This document shows, piece after piece, positions 45,965-57,125 of a DNA stretch of 64,000 nucleotides (positions are counted from its first letter, which is position 1; each line of letters opens with the position of its first letter). The DNA comes from Linum tenue (lineage: Eukaryota; Streptophyta; Magnoliopsida; Malpighiales; Linaceae): assembly GCA_946122785.1 (NCBI GenBank), contig CAMGYJ010000006.1, positions 45,714,066-45,778,065 of the forward strand, read 5' to 3'. Made by a program: the position numbers and the translations under genes. A model generated the notes under the pieces. It had not been told where the DNA came from. It saw only the letters and a list, made by a program, of their open reading frames with translations, and did not search any database.

Positions 45965-45987
45965 AAAGGGGGGCAACTGTAGACACC
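45965..45987 (+). other. Polypurine tract and LTR start, plus orientation
   Basis: AAAGGGGGGCAAC (45965-45977) followed by TGTAGACACC (45978). This is a 3' LTR start in the plus orientation, opposite to the element that contains it. It is the main evidence that the middle of the element has been inverted. Confidence 0.65.
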
Positions 45988-46654
45988 ACATTTTGTCCGG
46001 ATTCTTCATATACTTTAAATCTTGATATGCATAAATTTTGTGAGCATCGAACTTATGGAGCTATCTCTCACCAGTCGGGGTTGTTCACAATACACAAGAT
46101 TACAATCTTTGATTCAAGTTTTGTACGTGATGATTCATTCGAGCCGAGTGTCAAGCTTTGAATGCACAAGGAAAATACAAGATCATATTATTGAAGAATT
46201 TAAAATTCGATAATGTCATCAAAAACTATTGCAAAAGTTTGTACACCTAATCATCGATCAAGTTTACAAATACGAAATGTGAGAAGTACAAGCACTTGAA
46301 AAGCCCACACCAGCAGCCTGCAAAAAAAAAAGGATAAGCTAATTCAGGCCCAAATACAGATGTAAAACTCAAGTAAAGACATCAAACCCAAGAATCATTA
46401 AACCAAGCCCACGTATTGAGCCCAAATTGTCTTACAAGCCTAGGAGCCCAGCTGTTTTGGCCCAACTCGGCCCAAACCCAACAGGCCCAACTCGGCCCAA
46501 ACAGTTCAGTCCAAAAACCAACCATAAACCGCCTTGACCAATTCGGTCTAACCAAATCCTATCCACAGCCGACCTTAACAGGGTGGCACGCTCTTCAAAG
46601 TCGAAATAAAGAAATGCTCGAATCAGAGAGCGACACGTGGCGGTTTAGTTTGCT

Positions 46655-48458
46655 ATAAATGAGCTCTGTGAGCTCTTTGTTTTATGGGGGGATTTTCGGA
46701 AGGAAAATATAAAAATATCCGTAAATTTTGAAAACACTCTTTTCCTTACATCACCAAATTTAGTCCAGAAATTGGAAGGAGAAGCGATCAAAGAAGCCTT
46801 CTTGGAGAGGAAATCGAAATAAGGTTGGTGTTTATGACTCTGCTTCAATGTTATTAATAAAATTTCATCTCATTTTGTCGAGTTTATGCTCAATCATCGT
46901 ACTGTTATAATAGTCCATATACTTACCCATATACTTCAGTTTACGCACTCTATTTACTTGTTCATGCCAATTCTATTTTGGCATCATGCTTCCTTCATTT
47001 AAGCACTTACTTACTTTTTTCTTTCATTTGGGCGTTTACTTTCAGAATCAATTTCCAGTCTATTTCAATCTGTATTGTGCTTTCATTTTCCTTCTTTAGG
47101 ATATAATAATTGATAATTAGATTACGACATACATAGACAAATTAAAGTAGAACTCAAGCCGACAAAACTTCAAATAACGAAAACCTTCTTTTTTCTTATG
47201 AACCATTATCAGTGTCTATCTAAATCCAACAAAAATTACTTGAACACAACCAATTTCAGATTTTAAAATCTCATAATAGTATTCTTAGTCTAGCAAATCA
47301 CAAGCAGTAGCACTGATTCAGAATCTCTAATTTAGTATAGTCAATAACATCAGTGATTTAGTCTATAGTCTAGCAAAATCACTAAAAGTGGCAATTATTT
47401 ATAATCGCTAAGATAAGCGATTTAGAGCATGTTAATTACATCTCCATCACAGAAAAATCATTTTTGGCAATTTGTAATATATCAAAATTCCAAGCAGTAG
47501 CCCATTTTCGCTAGTTTTTTTTAGCAATTTCCAACACCACCAAAATTCACATCCGCAACTAACGAAAATTTTGGTGGTGTTGGAAATTGCTAAAAAAACA
47601 ACTAACGAAAATGGGATACTGCTTGGAATTTTTATATATTACAAATTGCCAAAAATGATTTTTCTATGATGGAGATGTAATTAACATGCTCTAAATCGCT
47701 TATTTTAGCGATTATAAATCACTGCCACTTTTAGTGATTTTGCTAAACTATAGACTAAATCACTGATGCTATTGACTATACTAAATTAGAGATTCTGAAT
47801 CAGTGCTACTGCTTGTGATTTGCTAGACTAAGAATACTGTTATGAGATTTTAAAATCTGAAATTGGTTGTGTTCAAGTAATTTTGTTGGATTTAGATAGA
47901 CACTGATAATGGTTCATAAGAAAAAAGAAGGTTTTCGTTATTTGAAGTTTTGTCGGCTTGAGTTCTACTTTAATTTGTCTATGTATGTCGTAATCTGATT
48001 ATCAATTATTAAATCCTAAAGAAGGAAAATGAAAGCACAATACAGATTGAAATAGACTGGAAATTGATTCAAAGGTAAACGCCCAAGTGGAAGAAAAAAA
48101 GTAAGTAAATGCTTAAATGAAGGAATCATGATGCCAAAATAGAATTGGCGTGAACAAGTAAATAGAGTGCGTAAACTGAGTATATGGGTAAGTATATGGA
48201 CTATTATAACATTACGACGATTAAGCATAAACTCGACAAAATGAGATGAAATTTATTAATAACATTGAAGCAGAGTCATAAACACCAACCTTATTTCGAT
48301 TTCCTCTCCAAGAAGGCTTCTTTGATCGCTTCTCCTTTCAATTCCTGGACTAAATTTGGTGATCTGAGGAAAAGAGTATTTTCAAAATTTAAGGATATTT
48401 GTATATTTTCCTTCCGAAAATCCCCCCTTAAAACAAAGAGCTCACAGACCTCATTTAG
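46655..48458. repeat. Palindrome with ~0.9-kb arms
   Basis: 46655-47548 and 47570-48458 are reverse complements along their whole length. Examples: 'cacttcagtttacgcactct'-type sequence near 46935 against 48165; 'gctaaatcgcttat' near 47690 against its complement near 47410. The centre is near 47556 and the unpaired middle is about 20 bases. The left arm begins at the LTR's TATA-like CTATAAAT (46653-46660). Few differences are seen by eye, so the palindrome formed recently or is kept alike by conversion. Confidence 0.85.
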
Positions 48459-49222
48459 GCGATCACGATGGGACTGTCGCAACCGTCCCTCCGGGGTCCG
48501 ATGTCGTCGCGTCGGCATTTTTGGGAGTCGCCATCGATCTTACTTGGACTGGATCGAACAATCTTAGGATCGCGTCTAACCTTAGGGTCAAAACCGAGAT
48601 ATGGTCTGCGGTTAAGAGATTAGGGTTCGGGAGTACGGTTACGTGTGGGGAAGTGAAATCACACCCCACGACGCCCTAAATCGGTACTACTTAAGTTGAT
48701 AATTTTTATACGAATTGGGTGTATTTTGAGTAATATTTTTGTAAATTTAGGGTCCCAGTGGGCAATTTAATGATTTTATCGTATTCGTTTATTATTAGGT
48801 ATTTTAGGAATTTTTAGGGCCTTACCAGACCACTAAAGAAATTAAATCGTATTAATTGTAATTTAATTATACGCCCACTAACGTAAAAATTAAAAGATAA
48901 AGTTAATTGGATAGTTGGACTCGAACCTTATCGGTTGCCTACGTACCCGTTAGATGGGATCAAAGTCCACGTAGTTCGTTCGGACTTTGATAATAAAATT
49001 ATTACCACATTCCGCTGATCATGGTTTCGTTATCAAAATTTATTGTTAATAAAATTTAAGTTGATATTATGAAATTATGAAAAGATAATATAAGGCTTTC
49101 AGTTATTAAGATGAGATTTGATGTATTAGAAAAGAAATGAGATAAACTTTATCCGCAATTCTACATTTCGTATTAAGGATATTAAATGATAAATTGAAAT
49201 GGAATGATTAATTTATAAATAA

Positions 49223-49310
49223 ATAGCCGACTGCTCAATTGGCCAAAACGCCATTCGTACCACGCGCTCAACCCAATACACGCGGGTTCGAAACCCGCTT
49301 TAAATTTTTT
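49223..49310 (+). mobile_element. tRNA-derived SINE head, tentative
   Basis: A perfect T-arm GCGGGTTCGAAACCCGC (49282-49298) contains the pol III B box GGTTCGAAACC. An A-box-like TGCTCAATTGG with two mismatches lies at 49232-49242, at tRNA-like distance, and a T-run follows (49304-49310). No acceptor stem forms, so it is not a functional tRNA. It sits where the two repeats of this LTR end diverge (49217), consistent with an insertion in this copy only. Confidence 0.4.
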
Positions 49311-50052
49311 TGGGATTTCTTGTTTTGATGTAGATTAGGGGGGAGGGTATTTTTGTAATTACCCAAAAACACGGTGGTAGAGGTATGTAATTTATGGTAA
49401 CCCTAAGGGTAATTCAGGCATTTTAAACGGTGAGGTATAAAATGTCTCTAACGAAACCACAAGGCCAAGCGGCCGCCTCTCACTATCATCACTCTCGCCT
49501 CTCTCTCTCTCTCTCTCTCATTTTTTTCCAACCTCTCTCACCTCTCTCTCTTCTCTTCCAGAAAAGTAAAACCCTACCCATCATCTAGTATTACCCCGCT
49601 GCTCTCCCTCTCTATCTTGCCTCTCTCTCTTCTCTCACTCTCATCCCTACCCAGAAATTGAAAACCTAAACTAATCCCATCTCAATCCGCCGCCATCCTC
49701 TAAACCTATCGCCTCGTCCCTTTTCGCCCCGTCTGAGCTACGAGGACAACGATGACGGTGACATGCGCCGCCGGTGATGATAAAAATCGAGTTTTGAAGG
49801 TTCGTTTCCCTTTTTTTTTATGATTTCTACTGTGTTCAAATATGATTTTAGGGTTTCAAGTTTCTAATCCCTATTTTGTTTTTTTATTTTCGGAAAAACT
49901 TACCCGAGGCCGAGATGGCCCTCGATCTATCTTCCCCTTTTTCGATCTACTCTCTTTCATAGAAACGACGAGGATGATGAAGAGATCTGGGTAAGATTTT
50001 CTTTGCATGTGGGATTTTGTTTTGATTTTAGATTCAACATTTGGATTCTTAT
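49311..50052. other. CT-rich, 5'UTR-like block of unknown origin
   Basis: Contains CTCTCTCTCTCT microsatellites (49498-49520), 'gtaaaaccctacccatcatc', 'aatccgccgccatcctctaa', and 'gattttagggtttcaag'. It looks like the 5' untranslated region and first intron of a plant gene. It lies inside the LTR copy and is absent from the inverted copy at 45978. No coding domain is recognised. It may be captured host DNA or simply part of the LTR. Confidence 0.35.
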
Positions 50053-50676
50053 TAGCGTGATGCCAAAATAGAATTGGCGTGAACAAGTAAATAGAGTGCA
50101 TAAACTGAGTATATGGGTAAGTATATGGACTATTATAACAGTACGATGATTGAGCATAAACTCAACAAAATGAGATAAAATTTATTAATAACATTGAAGT
50201 AGAGTCATAAACACCAACCTTATTTCGATTTCCTCTCCAAGAAGGCTTCTTTGATCGCTTCTCCTTCCAATTTCTGGACTAAATTTGGTGATGTAAGGAA
50301 AAGAGTGTTTTCAAAATTTACGGATATTTGTATATTTTCCTTCCGAAAATCCCGCCTTAAAACAAAGAGCTCACAGAACTCATTTAAAGCAAACTAAACC
50401 GCCATGTGGCGCTCTCTGATTCGAGCATTTCTTTATTTCGCCTTTGAAGAGCGTGCCACCCTGTTGAGGTCGGCTGTGGATAGGATTTGGTTAGGCCAAA
50501 TTGGTCAAGGCGGTTTATGGTCGGTTTTTGGACTGAACTGTTTGGGCCTAGTTGGGCCTGTTGGGTTTGGGCCGAGTTGGGCCAAAACAGTTGGGCTCCT
50601 GGGCTTGTAAGACGATTTGGGCTCAATACGTGGGCCTGGTTTTATGATTCTTGGGCTTGATGTCTTTACTTGAGCT

Positions 50677-51146
50677 CAAGGTTGTCAACCCGCGGGTTGA
50701 CCCGGACCCGGTCGAGATAGTGGGTCAAGGGTTAATGGGTCAACCGTTTTAGCCCGGTTTGGCCCGGAAATATGGAAAAAGTCATTATATTGTACTTATC
50801 CTCATAAATTATATCAAATCTTATCTAACATATGAGTTATAACATATAATATCACACCAAAATAACATATCGTATATAGATCCAACATATATAGTGAAAA
50901 TTCACACACACTTATATAACATAAATATTCAAATGTTCAACTTAGCATTCCAAAAATTGAGCTAGGCGAAAAGAAAAATCGGAAAATAGGAGCATTTCGC
51001 AAACCGATGAAAAAAATGACACAATTTGACCTCCAACCCGGTACCTTATAGCGGTCGGCCCGACGGGTGCGTGCGGCCCGTTTTTCTCACCGGGTCAGGG
51101 TCAAAGTGGGTCGACCTGCGGGTCAACCCGCGAGTTGACAACCTTG
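50677..51146. mobile_element. 470-bp hAT MITE with a paralogous empty site
   Basis: Termini CAAGGTTGTCAACCCGCGGG (left) and the reverse complement CAAGGTTGTCAACTCGCGGG (right), flanked by the perfect 8-bp repeat CTTGAGCT (50669-50676 and 51147-51154). An 8-bp duplication with a CAAGG terminus marks the hAT superfamily. The homologous LTR copy at about 46362-46382 reads 'ctcaagtaaagac' without the insert: an empty site that confirms the boundaries. No ORF. Confidence 0.92.
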
Positions 51147-51549
51147 CTTGAGCTTTACATCTGTATTTGGGCCTGAATTAGCTTATCTTTTTTTTTTTTT
51201 TGCAGGCTGCTGGTGTGGGCTTTTCAAGTGCTTGTACTTGTCAAATTTCGTATTTGTAAACTTGATCGATGATTAAGTGTACAAACTTTTGCAATAGTTT
51301 TGATGACTGTATCGAATTTTAAATTCTTCAATAATATGATCTTGTATTTTCCTTGTGCATTCAAAGCTTGACACTCGGCCCAAATGAATCATCACGTACA
51401 AAACTTGAATCAAAGATTGTAATCTTGTGTATTGTGAACAACCCCGACTGGTGAGAGATAGCTCCATAAGTTCGATGCTCATAAAATTTATCCATATCGA
51501 GATTTAAAATATATGAAGAATCCGGACAAAATGTGGTGTCTACAATATG

Positions 51550-54500
51550 ATAACGGGGTAAAAACCATGACAAATAATCTATTTTACTACGGTAAATCCC
51601 GTGACTAAGTATTAAACACGGGAAAAGAACCATGACAAATATAAGATTGTCAGGGGGACCTCCCATGACTAATTCTGGTATTTGTCACGGGATTTCAACC
51701 AACAGCACTGGGAAGGTAAAGAGGACCGGACCAATCTAATATCAAATTCTAATGAGATATGTGACCTAACAATATTAAATATCAAGAGCAAGTCCAATTC
51801 ATTAACCAATAATAATCTTGTATAAATGAAATTCCAATACCATTACATTAATTCTCATCTCATAAAAAATAACAGTATCTTACAAGCATAAGAAGCTATA
51901 AAAGCTTTCTACAAAGAGACTCCAATTGGTAGTCTAAAACATTATTATTATATATAAAGCTCAAATTTAGTTACTGTTGCCTAAAAGATACTATTTTGAT
52001 ACCTCAAATTTTATTAAATTACAACTCAGTCACTATAATATAAATTTTACATTTTGATATCTCAAATTTAATTTTAGTGTAAAATTATTGAACAATTATG
52101 TTTTGGTATCTAAATTTAATTTGATTTTTGTATCTATAATTTTTTAAATTTACATATTGGTCCAATGTTTAGATTTCACTTGAATCAATGAATCCGGATC
52201 CACAAATCCCTTTGAACCAATCTATGAATCCAATCCAGCATAACATAAAAGTATAAATTTAGTTTGTACCATACAAGATGTTGTATCACACAACTATCAG
52301 AGAATATTCGACCATTTTATATTTTCTCATTACATGAAATATTCAATAAATGATAAAAGAGTAAAATATTGCAAGAGCGAATTTATAAACTCATTTAGTA
52401 CATTTACGAGGTACTAAACAAAATTCTACTAACTACGTGTAACAAAATATGCAATATCTACATAAGCAAGTATCAATAAATTGCTACGGTGAAAAGGGTG
52501 GATTGTTGTATTGACGGTCAACTAAAAGACTTGGTCAAAACCTTTCCTTCATCTATTTACTCTTCGTTTCATTTTTCACTCGCCTTCCATAACACTAATT
52601 AGTATACCATTTTTATATATTCTAATCACGAGTATGAATGGGTCCATACACGACACACTAACAGTCTAGAGAATTGATAATAGAACCATGAACCACTAAC
52701 TTTTTCAGCTCAATGTACTGTCGAGTTCAATTAAAAAGAAATATATATGATTATTACTGATTACAAAGTCGTCATTTTCCACTATTGGATTCGAAGGCAT
52801 CAAATTTTAAGCGTGTTCCAGTTTGTATTCATTTTGCTGCTCTCTAGAGTTTTTCTTTGGCTAGAATTTTCAACAATTATACATGAAATGTTTAGATAGG
52901 TATCTACACATATCAAATAAATATTTTCCTATTTACTATAAAAAAATATCTAATTATCATCTTAAATACATTGCCATAAAAGGAATTAAGCCTTAACTAT
53001 GCAAATTACAGTTCAGTACCTAAACTCGATAGATCTTCTATTTATAACCTAAATTAATTTTTTTGGCATATAAGTTTTCAAAATATTGATGGAACATAAC
53101 ATTTTCGTACCTAAATTTTTTGTGTATTACATTTTGGTTGACGTTCTACAAATAGGTCTAATTTTTGTGTATACGTCATCCATACCCTACCCATAATCAA
53201 CGGGTCTACTTGGGTTTAGGTAAATATAATTTATTAAACAAAATTTTCAATTTTTTTTTTAAATTGGATGTTTACCGTCATCTCTTTCAAGTCAATATTA
53301 CTAACAAAACTGCTAACAAAAAATTAATTTTAGGCTAATAATACTAATAAAACACTATAACGGACCACATAATACATGCCCATAGGTCATCTCCGCCCAC
53401 GACTAGACGCGAGATCGCCATCTAGTAGAACTTAAAGACATAATACTGAGTTCTAGCTAGAAAGTATAAATGTAAGAACATGCACCAAATCTTCTCGCAT
53501 CTATACATGACTCTCTCCACACACTGCAGAAAGTGTAACAAACCAAGGGAGAAATGGTAAGACATGGATTATGATTCAATGTAACTTATTAGATAATATC
53601 ATTAAATTTCATTTGTTCCAAAATTTGAAAGCCGCAAATAAAGAGTAGGACATTATATGCAGCTTACCAACAGTCATAATAAATTTCTCACAACAAGCAC
53701 AAAACGATTAACATGTATATGGATCAACAGATTTTTTGGCAGCCTTTTTTCCCCATGCCATGATCTTGTTTACCTACAACAGCATCGAAGTGGCCCTGCT
53801 TATAGGTTCATGTTCTAACCAAGAATTACTTGCTGCTCTCTTACTAAAAATATCAGTACTGATTCACCTACTAAAGAACCAAATAAAACAGAGAGTTAAA
53901 AAGGTGATCATGGGTAGTTCGACATCACTTATCACCCCTATTCCCTGTAGAAACTCCCACAACATGAAAACCCAAAAATGGGTTGCACAACAGCAACATG
54001 CCTGTGTCAATGATGGCGTCGAATTGTTGGGGAGGGCATTGAGCCTGGTTCAAATAATTCTTCAGAGATCTTCTCAACTTTGCTGCGGGGGCATCGGCTG
54101 CTTTGATGAGAGAAATAGAAAAAAATCTGCAAAACAAGCCGGGATAGAAAGGAAGTTAGAAGGGGGAATGTAAACCTAAATATCAAAACCGTAGAAATCA
54201 AATAGAATTGGGAGGCCAATCGACTAAAACGAACAAGTCCTCTAAGTACCGGGAAACGTGGTCTAGTCAGATTTCTTAATGGAACTTGTTGGCTGACTAG
54301 CTTAATGGAACATTCAGATTCCATCAGAACCTTTAATATTGATTAAAAAACTACATGAATATTGAAGATAGGGCAGCATCAATGTATCATATTGTTAATG
54401 ATAAGCAACAACATTTGGTGGGATCTCTGAGATTAACCACTTAGATGGCTGCTCACTGCTGCATTACTCCATTAGATATATGTTATACTTATTACATCAA

Positions 54501-56581
54501 GTTCCGATACCATAACATCGGCCTAGGTACAAGTTTAAGAAGTCTCTATAACGCGAAATGATAGATAGAGAGACAAAGACAGTTTCACTCAACTGAAACA
54601 TAATTAGTGGGTATTAGAAACCAGAGGTGGCTAGCTATTTTGTTCTTAAAGTTAAATTTTTGGGCCACGACATATTCTTTAAAGCCGATATTTACAAAAC
54701 AACAAAAAAATAAAGGCGAGGGACTCTATGAAAATCACACTCTTTAACAAGTACTATTGCTTGAAAATTTAGTTACTAATTTCATCGGTATCTAAGTTCT
54801 TGAAAAAGTATGTCTCTATTGATTTTCATTGTACTTGAATTAACCCCGATTTATGAATTACTGTAGTTTATGTCAATATTGCACTCCGTAAAAAAAATGT
54901 GTGCCTTGAAGAGTTTTCTTGGCAAGGTGCATCTTTTTAGTTTTTAGCCAACAATAGTCCTTAATGAGAATATGAATGTATTGATTAATATAAAACAATA
55001 AAATTCATCTGACCAACGGGTCGGGTAAAAGTTAGTAGCTAATATATATTATATAAACATAATACTTTGCATAACGACTCAACAATTAAACATTCATCAT
55101 TTGAGAATCATGAAAAATAAATCTCAATATTGTTCCTACGTTGTATATTTGTATTTGTAAAATGTAGACCACAACATATATACGCCTAATTTAGATAAAA
55201 CTCATACATTATATTAGATGAAAACTTGTACTATACGAAAAAGGTCATTTAATTTTGGGAATCCCGTGTTTAAAAGCATTTTTCTTGTGATTAATAATTT
55301 TAGTCACAAGAAATTTACCGTAATATAAAACTCTGTGACTAATTGTATACCGTGGCTAGTTATAGTACTGTGACTAATTTAACTCATGGTACATTTTTCC
55401 ATGATTATTTGTACCTATTAATCACTAGAAAAACCATGTCTAATGTCAAAATTTAGAGCACACATCCAAGAAAAACACATTTAAATACAAGATGTGCTTC
55501 TTTTAAGACGGTTTTAACTGCGAAGAAATCAGCTTCCATAACTAGATGTCTATCAATTGTCACAGTATTTGGCTGGTTCTTCAATGATTCAATACTATTG
55601 ATGAATCTATAATTATATATATGAACATGCAATTGAAAAGACCAATTCTTATAGTATGAACTATGAACATTATTGTCAATATCATTTAATCCAATACAAT
55701 TTATTCATCAATATATTTGAATAATATAGGCAAAATACACTTGTATAGCCAAAACTTTCGCGTTTGTGACAATAATAGCCAATTTTGGAGAAATACCACT
55801 TATAACCACTTCCGCCAATACCTTAACGGTATCATCTAACAGGCTGACTAGACTAACGGAAATGCTAACTTGGCACAACACTATTGCCACATAGATTAAA
55901 AAACTAAGTGGTTAATCTCAGAGATCCCACCAAATGTTGTTGCTTATCATTAACAATATGATACATTGATGCTGCCCTATCTTCGATATTCATGTAGTTT
56001 TTTAATCAATATTAAAGGTTCTGATGGAATCTGAATGTAGGTCAGTTGAGAAGGAAATAACCCAAATAGAAGTGGCCAACCTTAGAAATCAAAACCGTAG
56101 AAATCAAATAGAATTGGGAAGGGGGAAATCCGATGGGTACTATTTCAAAAAGGGGGATGAGCAGGCGTTGAGTGCAGGGAGCGTTGGAGGCCGTGGAAGA
56201 GACGACGAAGGTGGAGGCAGAGGGATGATGGGCCAGGGGAGCCGATGACTGACTGCATTACCACTCTACAACGTCGAAGAAGCAAGAGGAATCGCCGACA
56301 CCATGGCTCTGGAATACACTGTTGTAGCTACCAATGACTGCAGTGGAGGAGGACGGAACGACTAGAGCTTGGGAAGATGGGGATGGACAGATCTGGAAGA
56401 GAGCTCCAATAAAATTGTCTTGGAAAAAAACTAAAAAGACTTATGGTTTCTGTGTGTTGTACATGAGTGCACGAAATGCTTTATGCTTTGCCCATAAAAT
56501 TGGTAAAGTTGATTTAAAATAAAAGGAATAATAAGCCAAATAATGGAGGGAGGATCCACTCAGATTAATTTTCTTGTAGTG
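51550..56581. other. Interior and right end of the CACTA-like element; no gene recognised
   Basis: Begins with subterminal repeats (to about 51690). The remainder is AT-rich with stops in all frames. On the minus strand, around 54110-54010, a GCAG-preceded open stretch (AADAPAAKLRRSLKNYLNQA) could be a captured exon but matches nothing I recognise. A G-rich segment at 56150-56330 is coding-like in composition only. Confidence 0.35.
54311..56037. repeat. Inverted repeat, two 134-bp arms 1.46 kb apart
   Basis: 54311-54444 ('cattcagattccatcagaac' ... 'gattaaccacttag') is repeated as a nearly exact reverse complement at 55904-56037. Nearby, a 31-bp piece ('tcaaaaccgtagaaatcaaa' and onward) occurs in direct orientation at 54184 and 56089. 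The arms are too alike to be old. Confidence 0.85.
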
Positions 56582-57125
56582 TCTTCATGTCTTCAGCAAG
56601 GATCCATTCGGATGGAGCGGAGATCAAGTTAGCATCCATAGGAGAGCACAGTTAAAGAGATGCCATCATCATCGATGATGGTAACATCCCGTTCTCTAAT
56701 GCATTTTTAGTGCAAATTATTTTTTGAAGGATGCGAATTCTATTTATATTCATGTATTTTTGTTTTTATGATTTAATACGGTGTTATTCATAATATCATT
56801 ATAGGTTGTTAGGAAACTACTCTTATATTATATGTTATTGCCTTATGCATGTATGAATTGCCATGATCAACCTTTCATGCTTGTATGATTTTGATGCTTG
56901 ATATACATGATCATTGATGCTACATACAGTGGCAGATACATGGACCTTTATGGGACACCCTTAGAATTTGGAAAACGATTATCCAACCCCCGGTAGTAGT
57001 TTCGTATGGATAAACAAAATTATAATTGGTCATCTAGGACACCCTTAAATTTTGAAAAAATGATTATCTTGTCCTCGGTAGTAGTTTGCGTATGATTGAA
57101 AACATATAAGTAGTACTCTGTGTTA
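56582..57125. other. Short spacer with a ~76-bp tandem duplication
   Basis: 'gggacacccttagaatttgg' (56952) and 'aggacacccttaaattttga' (57028) begin two diverged copies that both include 'ggtagtagttt'. No gene. Confidence 0.5.

Larger units (their letters stand above)
43718..51544 (-). mobile_element. Rearranged non-autonomous Ogre/Tat-like LTR element
   Basis: Flanked by ATATG on both sides (43713-43717 and 51545-51549), inside CACTA subterminal repeats. On the minus strand it starts TGTAGACACCACATTTTGTC (51544) and ends ...ACGATTGGGACA (43718). The 48475-51544 block is a candidate full LTR. Its terminal 740 bp (48475-49217) recurs in the same orientation at 43718-44458. Its first 1010 bp (51544 back to 50053, less a MITE) recurs inverted at 45978-46988, preceded by a polypurine tract and minisatellite. 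This layout fits an inversion of the middle of the element. No gag or pol ORF. The lineage guess rests on the LTR start, 'gggagtcgccatc' and 'gttgcctacgtacccg' blocks recalled from Ogre-type elements. Confidence 0.6.
48475..51544 (-). repeat. Candidate LTR of the Ogre/Tat-like element, with MITE insertion
   Basis: On the minus strand it runs TGTAGACACC (51544) to GGTTGCGACA (48475): 3070 bp, or about 2590 bp without the hAT MITE and its duplication. It contains a TGGCGACTCC motif at about 48533-48524 (minus), which resembles the start of an Ogre tRNA-Arg primer site. Only ten bases match, so the true LTR end could be there rather than at 48475. Confidence 0.5.
43535..56581. mobile_element. 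Probable non-autonomous CACTA element, interrupted by an LTR element
   Basis: Left end CACTACAGGAATAATC (43535), right end (reverse complement) CACTACAAGAAAATTA (56581), both flanked by the 3-bp repeat TCT (43532-43534 and 56582-56584). Subterminal repeats with the core TCCCGTGACTAA or its complement crowd 43565-43710 and resume at 51550-51690. The two halves are separated by a 7.8-kb LTR element with its own ATATG duplication. Related motifs (TCCCGTG, GTGACTAA) recur at 55265-55420. No transposase is seen. Without the LTR element it would be about 5.2 kb. The right end lacks dense subterminal repeats close by, so that boundary is less secure. Confidence 0.5.

Noticed and set aside
48880..48980. 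tRNA-like 'ggactcgaacc' in the repeated LTR end
   Set aside because: Only a T-arm-like half is present; no anticodon or acceptor stem can be formed.
53736..54173. 145-codon plus-strand ORF
   Set aside because: No domain, biased composition, and it ends in the repeat-rich CACTA interior; chance ORF.
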